Positions 26,568 through 35,603 of a DNA stretch of 64,000 nt are shown one piece after another; position 1 is the stretch's first letter, and each line of letters begins with the position of its first letter. The notes beneath the pieces were generated by a model. It was given only the letters and a program-made list of their open reading frames with translations. It searched no databases and was not told where the DNA came from. Source of the DNA: Lachnospiraceae bacterium (GTDB lineage: Bacteria; Bacillota; Clostridia; Lachnospirales; Lachnospiraceae); the NCBI GenBank assembly GCA_009780115.1, contig WRAQ01000005.1, positions 35,752-99,751 of the forward strand, read 5' to 3'. The position numbers and the translations under genes were made by a program.

Positions 26568-28025
26568 ATGAAAAAGGTTTTAGACATTGTATTACCATCA
26601 TTAAGCGGTTATATGGAAGATGCCTATCCTTTATCTCTTTTAGAAACAAAAAGAAAAACATGCGAATGGATTTACAGCGGTTATGTACAGTTAGTATTTC
26701 AAACTCCGGAATTATGCAGTTATCAGCCGCTAAAATTTTTCAAAATATCACCTTCCGGCAAATCATGGGATCCAATGATTTCCTGGTTTAATACATATAG
26801 CATAACCAAAAAAATGGCAAAATCGCTAAATTTAAAAATCATTGACCTCATGCGTAACTCTATCGATATGGGATACTATGTTAACATTCATTTGGACGAA
26901 TATTATCTTCCTCATGCAAATCCTTATAAATCGTTCCATTATACCCACATTACCTTAATTTTTGGTTATGATGATGAAAAAATGATATTCTATGCACTTT
27001 CTTATAATTTTAAAGGGGACTTTAATAATGTTGAGATAAATTATTATGATCTTGAAATATCGTATGAAGGCGAAGGGGATACAAATCAACAAGCACTTAT
27101 TGAACTATGGGAATGGAGAGAACATTATGGATATAATTTTAGTGTCAAGCGGTTATTATCCCAATGCAATGCTTATTTGACAGGTGATAATAATTATATC
27201 GATATTAAGGATTTTTATAACCAAAAAAATAATAATGTTTATGGGTTGGATATATATGAAAAATTGAAAGGTTACAGTAAAATTTCTAATAATGTTATCC
27301 CTTTTCAAATTATCCGTGAACATAAACAATTAATGTATCAAAGAATAAATTTTATGATTGAGAATGAATATATTAATAAAGATGATTATTTCTTGATAGA
27401 AGGCAATGAAATAGTTGATAAAGCAATAATTCTTAAAAATCTTTTTATGAAGAGTGTCGTCAGCGAAAACAAAAAAATATTAGGAAAGATTGATGAAGCA
27501 ATTGATTGGTTATATAATCATGAAAAAATATATTTTGCAAAATTAATCAAGGCCCTTGAAAATTATGATAGAAAAGAATTTATTTTTTCTGAAGTAGGGG
27601 AATGGAATGAGATTAAACATAAACTCAACCATTATCCTGATACAAAAAATGGGTTAAAGGTTGGATTTGATATTACTTTTATAAATAATCATTCAATTGG
27701 ATATATAGGGATAGGAAACCAGAAGAATTTTGCGAATTATGAACTTCCATTGTCATTTAACATTGACACTATAGCTAATACTTTTATTGGTAATAGAGAT
27801 TCTGTACCATTTGAGATACCATTTAATATTACTAAAGGAAAAGTTTTCTCGTTTTCTATAATTTTTGATTTTGAGAAACAAAAATGTAATTTAAAGATTA
27901 TTGCCGATAATGAATATAAAAAAGAGAATATTAATATGGTGGTAAATTTTGACTATAGCGGCGAAATATTTGTGTATTTTATACATGAAAATGGTTATCG
28001 GTTTAAAGTGAGATTGCATACGTGA
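26568..28025 (+). CDS. BtrH/C39-like protein of a carrier-protein-dependent pathway
   Basis: This 485-residue protein is recognised mainly by YYVNIHLDEYYLPHANPYKS, followed by FHYTHITLIFGYDDEKMIFY (about residues 104-144), a pattern of BtrH N-terminal and related papain-like domains found beside carrier proteins. In butirosin synthesis BtrH transfers an acyl group from a carrier protein. No clear catalytic Cys is present in the first 100 residues near a CG/CxxC context, so activity is uncertain. The C-terminal third (about residues 350-485) looks beta-rich. AAGGAGG precedes the start, 4 nt after the carrier stop. Very AT-rich codons suggest recent transfer. Confidence 0.55.
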   Translation: MKKVLDIVLPSLSGYMEDAYPLSLLETKRKTCEWIYSGYVQLVFQTPELCSYQPLKFFKISPSGKSWDPMISWFNTYSITKKMAKSLNLKIIDLMRNSIDMGYYVNIHLDEYYLPHANPYKSFHYTHITLIFGYDDEKMIFYALSYNFKGDFNNVEINYYDLEISYEGEGDTNQQALIELWEWREHYGYNFSVKRLLSQCNAYLTGDNNYIDIKDFYNQKNNNVYGLDIYEKLKGYSKISNNVIPFQIIREHKQLMYQRINFMIENEYINKDDYFLIEGNEIVDKAIILKNLFMKSVVSENKKILGKIDEAIDWLYNHEKIYFAKLIKALENYDRKEFIFSEVGEWNEIKHKLNHYPDTKNGLKVGFDITFINNHSIGYIGIGNQKNFANYELPLSFNIDTIANTFIGNRDSVPFEIPFNITKGKVFSFSIIFDFEKQKCNLKIIADNEYKKENINMVVNFDYSGEIFVYFIHENGYRFKVRLHT

Positions 28026-28076
28026 CTTATTATCGTTCAAAAAATTTGAACTGACTTAACGTCCTTACACTAAAGC

Positions 28077-28105
28077 GCATAATCCCCACCCCCTCATCAT
28101 AGAAT
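28077..28105 (+). promoter_or_regulatory. Possible sigma-E promoter of spoIIID
   Basis: GCATAAT (28077-28083) and CATAGAAT (28098-28105), 14 nt apart, resemble the sporulation sigma-E consensus (-35 KMATATT, -10 CATACAMT). In Bacillus, spoIIID is transcribed by sigma-E. Position relative to the TTG start at 28133 fits. Consensus matching was by eye. Confidence 0.4.
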
Positions 28106-28126
28106 GTAAAAAACGTATGACGAGGG
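28091..28126 (+). promoter_or_regulatory. Hairpin covering the spoIIID ribosome binding site
   Basis: CCCTC and TCAT (28091-28100) pair with ATGA and GAGGG (28117-28126), with one A-C mismatch. The 3' arm is the GAGGGA that would serve as ribosome binding site, and ACTTTTTTG follows up to the TTG start. It could act as an attenuator or terminator, or limit translation. Confidence 0.45.
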
Positions 28127-28132
28127 ACTTTT

Positions 28133-28399
28133 TTGAAGGATTATATTGAAGAGCGAGCTATCAATATCGCTAATTATATTATTGATCACAATGCTACTGT
28201 CCGTCAGACCGCGAAGCAATTTGGCATAAGTAAAAGCACCGTACATAAAGACGTAACTGACCGCCTTACCCAAATCAATCCTCCCCTGGCGAAAGAAGCG
28301 AGAAAAGTACTGGATATTAATAAATCTGAGCGTCATATCCGTGGCGGCCTCGCAACCAAAGAAAAATATTTGCAGAAGCAAGATGCGAAAATTGCATAA
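28133..28399 (+). CDS. spoIIID: Sporulation transcription factor SpoIIID
   Basis: This 88-residue DNA-binding protein aligns along its whole length with SpoIIID: a start equivalent to MxDYIxER, then NATVRQTAKQFGISKSTVHK (helix-turn-helix) and KSERHIRGGLATKEKY, with the basic C-terminal tail of the family. SpoIIID controls mother-cell genes during endospore formation. The start is TTG (28133), which places the first residues exactly as in homologues. It is monocistronic with a strong terminator, and is direct evidence that the host is a spore-former or derives from one. Confidence 0.93.
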   Translation: MKDYIEERAINIANYIIDHNATVRQTAKQFGISKSTVHKDVTDRLTQINPPLAKEARKVLDINKSERHIRGGLATKEKYLQKQDAKIA

Positions 28400-28427
28400 C
28401 TAAAGAACAAAAGAAAGACCTAATAAT

Positions 28428-28471
28428 CCCCGCCTTTCCTCAATTTGGTAAAGGCGGGGATTTGTCTTTTT
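28428..28471 (+). terminator. Rho-independent terminator of spoIIID
   Basis: CCCCGCCTTT (28428-28437) pairs perfectly with AAAGGCGGGG (28450-28459), followed by ATTTGTCTTTTT. The remaining ~190 nt up to the next gene are strongly AT-rich and probably hold the promoter of the glycan-uptake operon, which I could not place with confidence. Confidence 0.9.
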
Positions 28472-28658
28472 GCCCAAAAATTTTTGTAATCATTAATAAT
28501 TACTATAAAATACCTACAAAAATTATTATATATTTATATTGCAATATTATAAAAAATACCGCATAATAGAATTAATTATGTATAAATTATTAATAAGAAA
28601 TGAATAATACTGGATTTAATGCTGTACAGAATTACTAAATCTTCCGGGAGATTGATTC

Positions 28659-31634
28659 ATGAAGTGTTACCATACTTTTAAACGGCTGATTGCCACAATA
28701 TTAGCTGTTTCGATAGTCTTAACTTCATTTACCAGTAATATGATTAGCTCTGAAGCCGCTGAAATGTCTATGGACGAACTATCGGAAATCGTCAGTACAT
28801 ATAATATCGACAACTCTATCCCTTCTTACAAAAATTACCAGTTGAAACATGCAAATGCCATTTTTCCCGTTGGGATTGTTGAAATCCCGGCCAGTGATTT
28901 TATCCGTTATGAAGAAAGCGGCCTTCCTGCGGTCCCCGAACTTTGGGAAAACTATGAAGGTGTCCCCGGTGTCAGTGTTTTAACTAGTGAAGATTCTCTG
29001 ATTGAATTTAAATTTACGGTTTCTGAAAGTGGTTTATACAATGTTTCGGTAGTTTATTACCCCGTTGAAGGCAAGAACTCAAATATTGAACGCAGCTTCT
29101 TTATTAATGGCGAGCTGCCGTTTAAGGAATTGAATCAAGCCAATTTTACCCGCGTTTGGAAGAGCAACGTCGCAGAAACCAGGGTGAATGAGCATGGAAT
29201 TACTGAATTGATTTGGGAAAAAGACAATCAGGGTAATGATATTAAACCAAGCAGTATTGAAATTCCGGAATGGCAAAGCCGTTTTATTTATGACAGCAAG
29301 GGTTATATCACCTCACCTTTACATATTTATTTCGAAGCCGGTGAAAATACGATTTCAATGTTGTCGCGCCGCGAGCCGATGTTGATTAACAAATTGGTTC
29401 TTAGCAATGAAGGGGCTTTGAAAAATTATGATGAGGTAAAGGCTGAATGGGAAGCGCAGGGTGCAAAAGAAACCTCCGGCCATCATATTTTTATTGAGGG
29501 TGAGTACGCATCCAAAACCTCTTCGCAAATGTTGGTGCCGCAGCAGGTTCAAACTTCGCCTTCAATTAGTGATGTCAGTGCGAGATATTTGCTCAATAAT
29601 GTTATCGGCGGTATTTCCTGGGGCCATGTCGGCCAATGGATTGAATGGGAATTTGAAGTTCCGGAATCCGGTTATTACAATATCTCAATGTACAATTGTC
29701 AAAATTTCGTTCGTGGTATCCATGTTTCGCGGCGTATCTATATTAATGATGAAATTCCTTTTGCCGAACTATCCGAATATGCTTTTAATTACAAACAAAA
29801 TTTTCGTGAAGATGTTTTGAGTGATAATGAAGGTGAGCCTTATTTATTTTATTTTGATAAAGGCCGCCATACTCTCAAAATGGAAGTAGTACTCGGCGAA
29901 TTTTCCGAAATTGTCGGCCTTGTTGATGAATCGGTACTGAAACTTAATGCGATTTATCGTCAGGTTATCCGGATTATCGGAACGACTCCCGATACTTTCC
30001 GCGATTATCAGATTGCCCGGGTATTACCGAATTTGAACGGAGAATTAGTTGAAGTCCGTGATATCTTGAATGAAGCAATTTCCCGCCTTGAAGTTGTCGC
30101 CGGGCGCAATACGGACAAAAAAGCAACTCTTTTAACCATGCGTGATATGGTTAACGATCTGATTCGGGATGAGGAGCGTTTCGTGCGTGTTGTTAAGGAA
30201 TATCGCACTAACGTCCGCGCCTGTGGTAACTGGATTGCCACGATTATCAATCAACCGCTGCAAGTTGACCGGATTAATATCTATTCCCCTGATATTGAAA
30301 TAAAATATGAAAAAACTTCGATTTTTTCTAAGATATGGTTTGAGATAAAACGTCTATTTTATTCCTTTATTATTGATTATAACCGGATTGGTTCGATTGT
30401 TGAGGGTGACGGAAAAAGGGCAATTACGATTTGGATTGGTACCGGCCGTGACCAGGCGAATATTATTAAGTCAATGATTGATGAAAGTTTTACTCCTACG
30501 ACTGGAATAGGCGTAAATGTTCAGTTGGTTGATATGGCAACCTTACTCCGGGCATCGCTGGTCGGGGAGGGCCCTGACGTTGCGCTGCAGGTAGCGAGCA
30601 CCAATGCGGTTGCCGGTACGGTAATTGCCGGAAATGATACCCCGGTTAATTACGGTATCCGTAATGCAGTACTTGATTTGGCACAATTTGACGATATTGA
30701 TGAAGTTCTTGAGCGTTTCCCTTTTGCCGCATATGAGCAGTTTAGCTTTGGCGGGGCGGTTTATGCTTTGCCGGAGACCCTGACTTTCCCGGTCATGTTC
30801 TATCGCAAGGATATCCTTTCGGAAATCGGCCTTGCTGTCCCTAGTACTTGGGATGAGGTCAAAGTTGCGATGTCAGTCCTGGCAAAGAATCAGATGGAAT
30901 TTGGAATGCTTCCGAATGAACAGGCTTTTGCTTCGTTATTATACCAAAATGGCGGTGCTTATTATACTGAAGATGCCCGGGCATCAGCTTTGGATTCTGA
31001 TATTGCGATTAGGGTTTTCCGCGAGTTTTGTGAGTTTTATACCGATTATAAACTGGATAAAGACATCAGCGTTGAAGAACGTTTCCGGACCGGTGAATGC
31101 CCGCTGATGATTTCTTGTTACACCACTTATAATAATTTTGCGGTTTCGGCACCGGATATTGCCGGCTTGTGGAGTTTTGTCCCCTTCCCCGGTACAGTAC
31201 AGGAAGATGGAAGTGTTGATTTTTCCGTTGCAAGCACGGGACTTGCGGCAATGATTATGGCTGATACCAAAGAACCGGATGCGAGTTGGGAGTTCCTTAA
31301 ATGGTGGACCAGCAAAGAAACGCAGGTTAAATATGGCCGGGAAATGGAAAGCCTGATGGGGGCTGCTGCCCGTGTCCCAACGGCGAATTACGAAGCTTTC
31401 CTCAATATGCCATGGCCGGTTGATGACTTTAAAGCCCTGCAAAAATCAAAAGAGTGGGTCCGGGGCATCCCGCAGGTCCCCGGTGGTTATTATAGCTGGC
31501 GTAATGCCTTTAACGCTTATTTTATCGTCTTTGACAAACCGGATACCAAACTGCCACGGGAAGAACTGATGGAGAAAGTAATTTATATCAACGCGGAAAT
31601 AGCGCATAAACGCGCCGAGCTTGGGCTGGATTAG
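28659..31634 (+). CDS. Large secreted ABC solute-binding protein with two N-terminal lectin-like domains
   Basis: This 991-residue protein has a signal peptide (about residues 1-34, without a lipobox Cys). Two similar beta-sandwich, CBM-like domains lie at about 60-255 and 275-440; both contain an EFxFxVxESGxYN motif and a closing YFEAGENT/YFDKGRHT strand. A helical linker (450-530) and a family 1 sugar-binding domain (about 580-985) follow, including KRAITIWIGTGRDQANIIKS, then GEGPDVALQVAS and ALPETLTFPVMFYRKDIL. Normal solute-binding proteins are ~430 residues, so this is more than double. The lectin domains may hold polysaccharide at the cell surface. First gene of the glycan-uptake operon. 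Confidence 0.88.
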   Translation: MKCYHTFKRLIATILAVSIVLTSFTSNMISSEAAEMSMDELSEIVSTYNIDNSIPSYKNYQLKHANAIFPVGIVEIPASDFIRYEESGLPAVPELWENYEGVPGVSVLTSEDSLIEFKFTVSESGLYNVSVVYYPVEGKNSNIERSFFINGELPFKELNQANFTRVWKSNVAETRVNEHGITELIWEKDNQGNDIKPSSIEIPEWQSRFIYDSKGYITSPLHIYFEAGENTISMLSRREPMLINKLVLSNEGALKNYDEVKAEWEAQGAKETSGHHIFIEGEYASKTSSQMLVPQQVQTSPSISDVSARYLLNNVIGGISWGHVGQWIEWEFEVPESGYYNISMYNCQNFVRGIHVSRRIYINDEIPFAELSEYAFNYKQNFREDVLSDNEGEPYLFYFDKGRHTLKMEVVLGEFSEIVGLVDESVLKLNAIYRQVIRIIGTTPDTFRDYQIARVLPNLNGELVEVRDILNEAISRLEVVAGRNTDKKATLLTMRDMVNDLIRDEERFVRVVKEYRTNVRACGNWIATIINQPLQVDRINIYSPDIEIKYEKTSIFSKIWFEIKRLFYSFIIDYNRIGSIVEGDGKRAITIWIGTGRDQANIIKSMIDESFTPTTGIGVNVQLVDMATLLRASLVGEGPDVALQVASTNAVAGTVIAGNDTPVNYGIRNAVLDLAQFDDIDEVLERFPFAAYEQFSFGGAVYALPETLTFPVMFYRKDILSEIGLAVPSTWDEVKVAMSVLAKNQMEFGMLPNEQAFASLLYQNGGAYYTEDARASALDSDIAIRVFREFCEFYTDYKLDKDISVEERFRTGECPLMISCYTTYNNFAVSAPDIAGLWSFVPFPGTVQEDGSVDFSVASTGLAAMIMADTKEPDASWEFLKWWTSKETQVKYGREMESLMGAAARVPTANYEAFLNMPWPVDDFKALQKSKEWVRGIPQVPGGYYSWRNAFNAYFIVFDKPDTKLPREELMEKVIYINAEIAHKRAELGLD

Positions 31635-31652
31635 GGTTATGTATGTTATTGA

Positions 31653-31780
31653 GTAAGGAAGATAAAGTTATCTCAAAACCAAACCGAAGATGGAACCTTA
31701 GGCCGCCTTCTTCCCGAAAGAAAAAATTTATTTTGCACCAATTAAGCCGTAGAGACAGAGATATACTTTATCTGACTTAC
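31653..31780 (+). repeat. Family A structured intergenic element, copy 2
   Basis: Outer helices are GTAAG/CTTAC (31653/31776), AGATAAAG/CTTTATCT (31660/31766) and TATCTC/GAGATA (31669/31758), different in sequence from copy 1 but fully paired. The core TTAGGCCGCCTTCTTCCCG and AATTAAGCCGTAGAGAC are conserved. It lies between the solute-binding protein and permease genes. Confidence 0.85.
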
Positions 31781-31820
31781 GGAGCAGAATGTCACTCGAT
31801 AAAATATAAAGGATAAACAA

Positions 31821-32762
31821 ATGGAACAAGTAAAAGCAAAAGCGGATGCACTGGCAATTGCGAAAAAACAAGCAACTCTCCGCTACCAGATTAAGAAAAA
31901 TAAGGCCTCGTATATGATGCTTGCGCCTTACTTTACCTTGTTTTTCTTTTTCACAGTTCTGCCGGTTGTGATGTCGGTAGGACTAAGCTTTACTTTTTAT
32001 AATATGCTTGAAATGCCCCAGTTTATCGGCTGGAGAAACTATATCAAACTTTTCCTTGAGGACGATATTTTCCTTAAGTCCTTAAAAAATACTTTAATTC
32101 TTGCCCTTGTCACCGGTCCGGTTAGTTATTTCATGTGTCTGTTATTTGCCTGGATTATTAATGAGTTTAAAGGCTGGCTCCGGGCTTTTCTGACTTTGAT
32201 TTTTTATGCGCCTTCAATTTCCGGCAATGCTTACATCGTTTGGCGGCTGATTCTTTCGGCTGACCGTTATGGATATTTGAATGGCTTCTTGATTGAATGG
32301 GATATTATTGCCGAGCCGATTCAATGGCTTGTGACCCCGACCTGGATTATGCCCGCTTTGATTGTTGTTCAATTATGGCTTAGCCTTGGAACTGGTTTTC
32401 TTGCCTTTATCGCCGGTCTGCAAACGGTTGACAAAACATTGTATGAAGCCGCCGCGATTGACGGAATCAAAAACCGCTGGCAGGAATTATGGTATGTCAC
32501 CTTACCCTCAATGAAACCACAGTTGATGTTCGGAGCGATTATGCAGATTACCAATGCTTTTGCTATTGCCGACGTTTCGATACAATTGATGGGGAACCCT
32601 TCGGTAAACTACGAAGGTTCAACCGTTGTTACCCACTTGCTTGATTATGGCACCGTCCGCTTTGAAATGGGTTACGCCTCGGCAATCGCAACCGTTTTGT
32701 TCTTTCTGATGCTAGGCACCAACCTGATAGTCCAAAAAATGCTCCGCCGGGTCGGTACTTAG
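31821..32762 (+). CDS. Sugar ABC transporter permease (MalF type), first pair
   Basis: This 313-residue protein has six membrane helices and the MalF-like permease fold, with a cytoplasmic N-terminal segment of ~30 charged residues. The ATPase-coupling EAA loop is YEAAAIDGIKNRWQELWYVT. An AAAGGAT ribosome binding site precedes the ATG. It pairs with the MalG-type permease encoded 254 nt downstream; the long gap holds a family A element and a half copy. Substrate inferred as mannan-derived oligosaccharide from the GH130 gene in the operon. Confidence 0.92.
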   Translation: MEQVKAKADALAIAKKQATLRYQIKKNKASYMMLAPYFTLFFFFTVLPVVMSVGLSFTFYNMLEMPQFIGWRNYIKLFLEDDIFLKSLKNTLILALVTGPVSYFMCLLFAWIINEFKGWLRAFLTLIFYAPSISGNAYIVWRLILSADRYGYLNGFLIEWDIIAEPIQWLVTPTWIMPALIVVQLWLSLGTGFLAFIAGLQTVDKTLYEAAAIDGIKNRWQELWYVTLPSMKPQLMFGAIMQITNAFAIADVSIQLMGNPSVNYEGSTVVTHLLDYGTVRFEMGYASAIATVLFFLMLGTNLIVQKMLRRVGT

Positions 32763-32813
32763 GATTGAATTTGATAATTTAAAGGTAGCTTACTGGGTAA
32801 ATACTTAGATTGA

Positions 32814-32927
32814 GTAAAGAAGGCAAAAACAATTCGAAGTTGCATTAGGCCGCCTTCTTCCCCATATGAAATTTGTAATTTACACCAATTAGGCCTAGCA
32901 ACGGAGAATGTTTATTGCCTTCCTTAC
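32814..32927 (+). repeat. Family A structured intergenic element, copy 3
   Basis: GTAAAGAAGGCAA (32814-32826) pairs with TTGCCTTCCTTAC (32915-32927) with a single A-C mismatch. The core TTAGGCCGCCTTCTTCCC and CACCAATTAGGCC are conserved. It lies between the two permease genes of the first pair. Confidence 0.85.
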
Positions 32928-32941
32928 AAAATAGATATATA

Positions 32942-32996
32942 TTTTACGCCAATTAGGCCGCAGAGTCGGAGAGAGCTTATTGCCCGACTTACGGAG
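32942..32996 (+). repeat. Half copy of the family A element (3' half only)
   Basis: TTTTACGCCAATTAGGCCG followed by CAGAGTCGGAGAG and TTGCCCGACTTACGGAG repeats the 3' half of the preceding element without a 5' half. It looks like a partial tandem duplication. Its arm TTGCC could compete for pairing with GGCAA of copy 3. Confidence 0.75.
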
Positions 32997-33016
32997 TTGA
33001 GATATAGGTACATATT

Positions 33017-33910
33017 ATGAAAGAAATCACCTTCAAAAAACTAAAAAAACGCCTTTTCAAACCAAAAGAAAAACAATTAAACCGCTCGATGGCCGGTAAT
33101 ACATTGCTTTTTACCCTGATGGTTTTTTGCGGCATAGCTATGATTATGCCCTTAGTAATGGTGGTTAATAATAGCTTAAAGCCCCTTGACGAACTTTTTC
33201 AATTCCCGCCGAAGATTTTCGTCAAAAACCCGACCCTGGAAAACTTCTCCGATTTGTTTGTGGTTATGAGTGATTCGTGGGTACCGTTTTCCCGTTATAT
33301 CCTCAATACGATTATCCTCACCGGCGGCGGAATGGTTGGCCATGTTATTGTTGCCTCTTTAGCAGCTTATCCCTTAGCAAAAAACAAATTTCCTGGCCAA
33401 AAAGTATTATTCCATATGGTTATCTTATCAATGATGTTTTCCTGGACGGTTACGCAGACACCACAATTTATGATTATCACTTGGCTTGGAATAAATAATA
33501 CATACTGGGCATTGATTCTTCCGGCTTTTTCGTTTGGCATGGGTTTGTTCCTAATGAAGCAGTTTATGGAGCAACTCCCTGATTCATTGATTGAGTCGGC
33601 ACGGTTAGACGGTGCCAACGAATGGCAGACATTCTGGAAAATAATTATGCCGAATGTCAAACCGGCATGGCTCACTTTAGCGATTTTCCAGTTTCAGCAG
33701 ATGTGGGCGAATACCGGCGGGACTTTCCTACGTGACGAACAGCTTAGGCCGATGCAGCATGCCCTTTTCCAGGTTGAAGCCGGGGGTGTTGCCCGGGCCG
33801 GTGCGGCTGCGGCGGTGACATTAATTATTGCTGCCGTCCCGATTACCTTTTTCTTGATTTGCCAGCGTAATATATTGGAAACGATGACTTCATCGGGGAT
33901 AAAAGAATGA
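33017..33910 (+). CDS. Sugar ABC transporter permease (MalG type), first pair
   Basis: This 297-residue protein has six membrane helices and the MalG-type EAA loop IESARLDGANEWQTFWKIIM. The basic N-terminus (KKLKKRLFKPKEKQL) sits in the cytoplasm. With the preceding permease it forms the heterodimeric channel for the large lectin-fused binding protein encoded upstream. The operon contains no ATPase gene, so a shared MsmK/MalK-type ATPase must be encoded elsewhere. Confidence 0.92.
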   Translation: MKEITFKKLKKRLFKPKEKQLNRSMAGNTLLFTLMVFCGIAMIMPLVMVVNNSLKPLDELFQFPPKIFVKNPTLENFSDLFVVMSDSWVPFSRYILNTIILTGGGMVGHVIVASLAAYPLAKNKFPGQKVLFHMVILSMMFSWTVTQTPQFMIITWLGINNTYWALILPAFSFGMGLFLMKQFMEQLPDSLIESARLDGANEWQTFWKIIMPNVKPAWLTLAIFQFQQMWANTGGTFLRDEQLRPMQHALFQVEAGGVARAGAAAAVTLIIAAVPITFFLICQRNILETMTSSGIKE

Positions 33911-33929
33911 AAATCAAGATGTTCATTCG

Positions 33930-33960
33930 GCAAATTTACGCCTAACGGCTCAAAATTTGC
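33930..33960 (+). repeat. Intergenic hairpin between the permease and NHL genes
   Basis: GCAAATTT (33930-33937) pairs with AAATTTGC (33953-33960), with an inner GCC/GGC pair. No T-run follows, so it is not a standard terminator. Confidence 0.6.
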
Positions 33961-33986
33961 AGGTTATGAAAGGCATAGACTATATA

Positions 33987-35501
33987 ATGAGAAAACGTCT
34001 TACTTCCATCATCATGGCGGTCTTTATCACCGCCGCAACAATCGCTGTTTCCACCTTGCCGGTTTATGCCACTCCTAGCGGGCTTCCTTATGATACTTAT
34101 AATTATGACCTATGGGAACAAATCAAACTTTCCCCGGCGGCTTATATTCCCGATAAGATTGTCCGGGCGGAGAATTTTACATATAACGGTGAGTCAATCG
34201 GCCGGTTTGCCAGCCCCCAGGATATCAGCCGTTCACCCTATGGCGACCTTTATGTTGCCGATACGGGTAATAACCGCATTGTCGTAATTGATAGCACGAT
34301 GTCAAACTGTATCAAAATTATTTCTTCATTTGATAATAACGGTGTCACCGATACCTTTAACCAGCCTACCGGTGTTTGTGTTTCCGGAAAAAATCAGATT
34401 TATGTTGCCGATTCACAAAACCGCCGGATTGTCGTCCTTGAGCAGGATGGGACGTTGGTAAAAATAGTTGCTAACCCGCGTTCCGAGAGCCTTGATGAGA
34501 ATTTTATTTTTACCCCCTTAAAGGTCGCGGTTGATTATGCCGACCGGATTTACTGTACCGCTCAGTTTATGTTTGAAGGGATTATGGTTTTTGAAGCTAA
34601 TGGTGATTTTTCCAGCTTTTTTGGCACGATTAGTGTTATCATAACCCCGTGGGAGCAAATTTGGAAACGGCTTGCGACGAGAGAACAGCGGGCGAACCAG
34701 CAGCTATTTATCCCCACTGAATTTACGGGAATTGATATCGACCAGGGTGGTTTTGTTTATGCTTCAAGTATTGATAATGAAGGGGTTCAGGGCGTACGGC
34801 GTTTGAATCCTAAAGGTGAGGACGTGATTAAAAAAGGCGGAAATGAAAATATCGGCGGCGACTTGATGATTTTCGGCCCGACGGATTTTGCCGGCCCGTC
34901 TCAGTTTATTGACGTTGTTTACCGGGGTAATGGGCTTTATTCCGCCCTTGACCGCCGGCGCGGACGGATTTTCACTTATGACCACGAAGGGAACCTTCTT
35001 TATATTTTTGGTGCCCTTGGTACTCAAGAGGGGACATTTAACCTTCCGGTATCAATTGAGGATATGAATGACAGGCTTTTAGTCCTTGATGCCGGGCGGT
35101 CGGAGATTGTTACTTTTAGAGCGACGGAGTACGGACGTTTGATAAATGAAGCGGTTTCCCTGCGTTTTGACGGTGATGAAGCCCTTGCGGTCGATTTATG
35201 GAAACGAGTACTTGAAATTAATGAAAATAATGAACTTGCCAATACCGGCCTGGGTAAAGCTTACCTGACCGCCGGTGATAATGCGTTGGCAATGAGATAT
35301 TTACGCCTTGGAATGAACCGTGAGTATTATTCGATTGCTTTCCGGCGTTACCGCAATAGTATCTTGATTGAACATGCCAATGCCGGCCTTACCGCAATGG
35401 CGGTATTAGTTGCCGGAAGTATGATTTTTAAGCGAATCCGCAAAACTAGAAAGAAAAAAGGTGATACCGATGATACTGGGGCAGGTTTTACATATGAATA
35501 A
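33987..35501 (+). CDS. Secreted NHL-repeat beta-propeller protein with TPR and C-terminal membrane helix
   Basis: This ~504-residue protein has a signal peptide (MRKRLTSIIMAVFITAA, cleavage near VYA). A six-bladed NHL-type propeller (about residues 45-385) has repeated blades such as PYGDLYVADTGNNRIVVIDS and KNQIYVADSQNRRIVVLEQD. TPR-like helices (NELANTGLGKAYLTAGDNAL) follow, then a membrane helix near residue 465 and a short basic tail. The start is uncertain: ATG 33987 gives the best signal peptide, while ATG 33966 and a TTG at 33957 are upstream in frame. It may recognise glycans or scaffold the transporter. The set NHL-YIP1-DUF5696 seems conserved next to such transporters. Confidence 0.8.
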   Translation: MRKRLTSIIMAVFITAATIAVSTLPVYATPSGLPYDTYNYDLWEQIKLSPAAYIPDKIVRAENFTYNGESIGRFASPQDISRSPYGDLYVADTGNNRIVVIDSTMSNCIKIISSFDNNGVTDTFNQPTGVCVSGKNQIYVADSQNRRIVVLEQDGTLVKIVANPRSESLDENFIFTPLKVAVDYADRIYCTAQFMFEGIMVFEANGDFSSFFGTISVIITPWEQIWKRLATREQRANQQLFIPTEFTGIDIDQGGFVYASSIDNEGVQGVRRLNPKGEDVIKKGGNENIGGDLMIFGPTDFAGPSQFIDVVYRGNGLYSALDRRRGRIFTYDHEGNLLYIFGALGTQEGTFNLPVSIEDMNDRLLVLDAGRSEIVTFRATEYGRLINEAVSLRFDGDEALAVDLWKRVLEINENNELANTGLGKAYLTAGDNALAMRYLRLGMNREYYSIAFRRYRNSILIEHANAGLTAMAVLVAGSMIFKRIRKTRKKKGDTDDTGAGFTYE

Positions 35502-35502
35502 T

Positions 35503-35585
35503 GTGAAGAATTAATCTAAGGCATCGGAAAAGGTCCGGCACCAAAGATTAACTAAAGCTTTACATGGAAGAATGTTCCATTCTTC
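35503..35585 (+). repeat. Family B structured intergenic element, copy 4 (divergent)
   Basis: GTGAAG/CTTTAC (35503/35558) and TTAATCT/AGATTAA (35511/35545) keep the helix positions of the other copies with different bases. The 3' hairpin GAAGAATG/CATTCTTC (35567/35578) is shared with copy 1. Unpaired CTAAAGC is also conserved. Confidence 0.65.
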
Positions 35586-35603
35586 TGGATTATGGAGAGT
35601 AGT

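Noticed and set aside
30984..31442. 152-codon antisense open frame inside the large solute-binding protein gene
   Set aside because: It lies entirely within a well-supported gene, has no ribosome binding site and no recognisable features.
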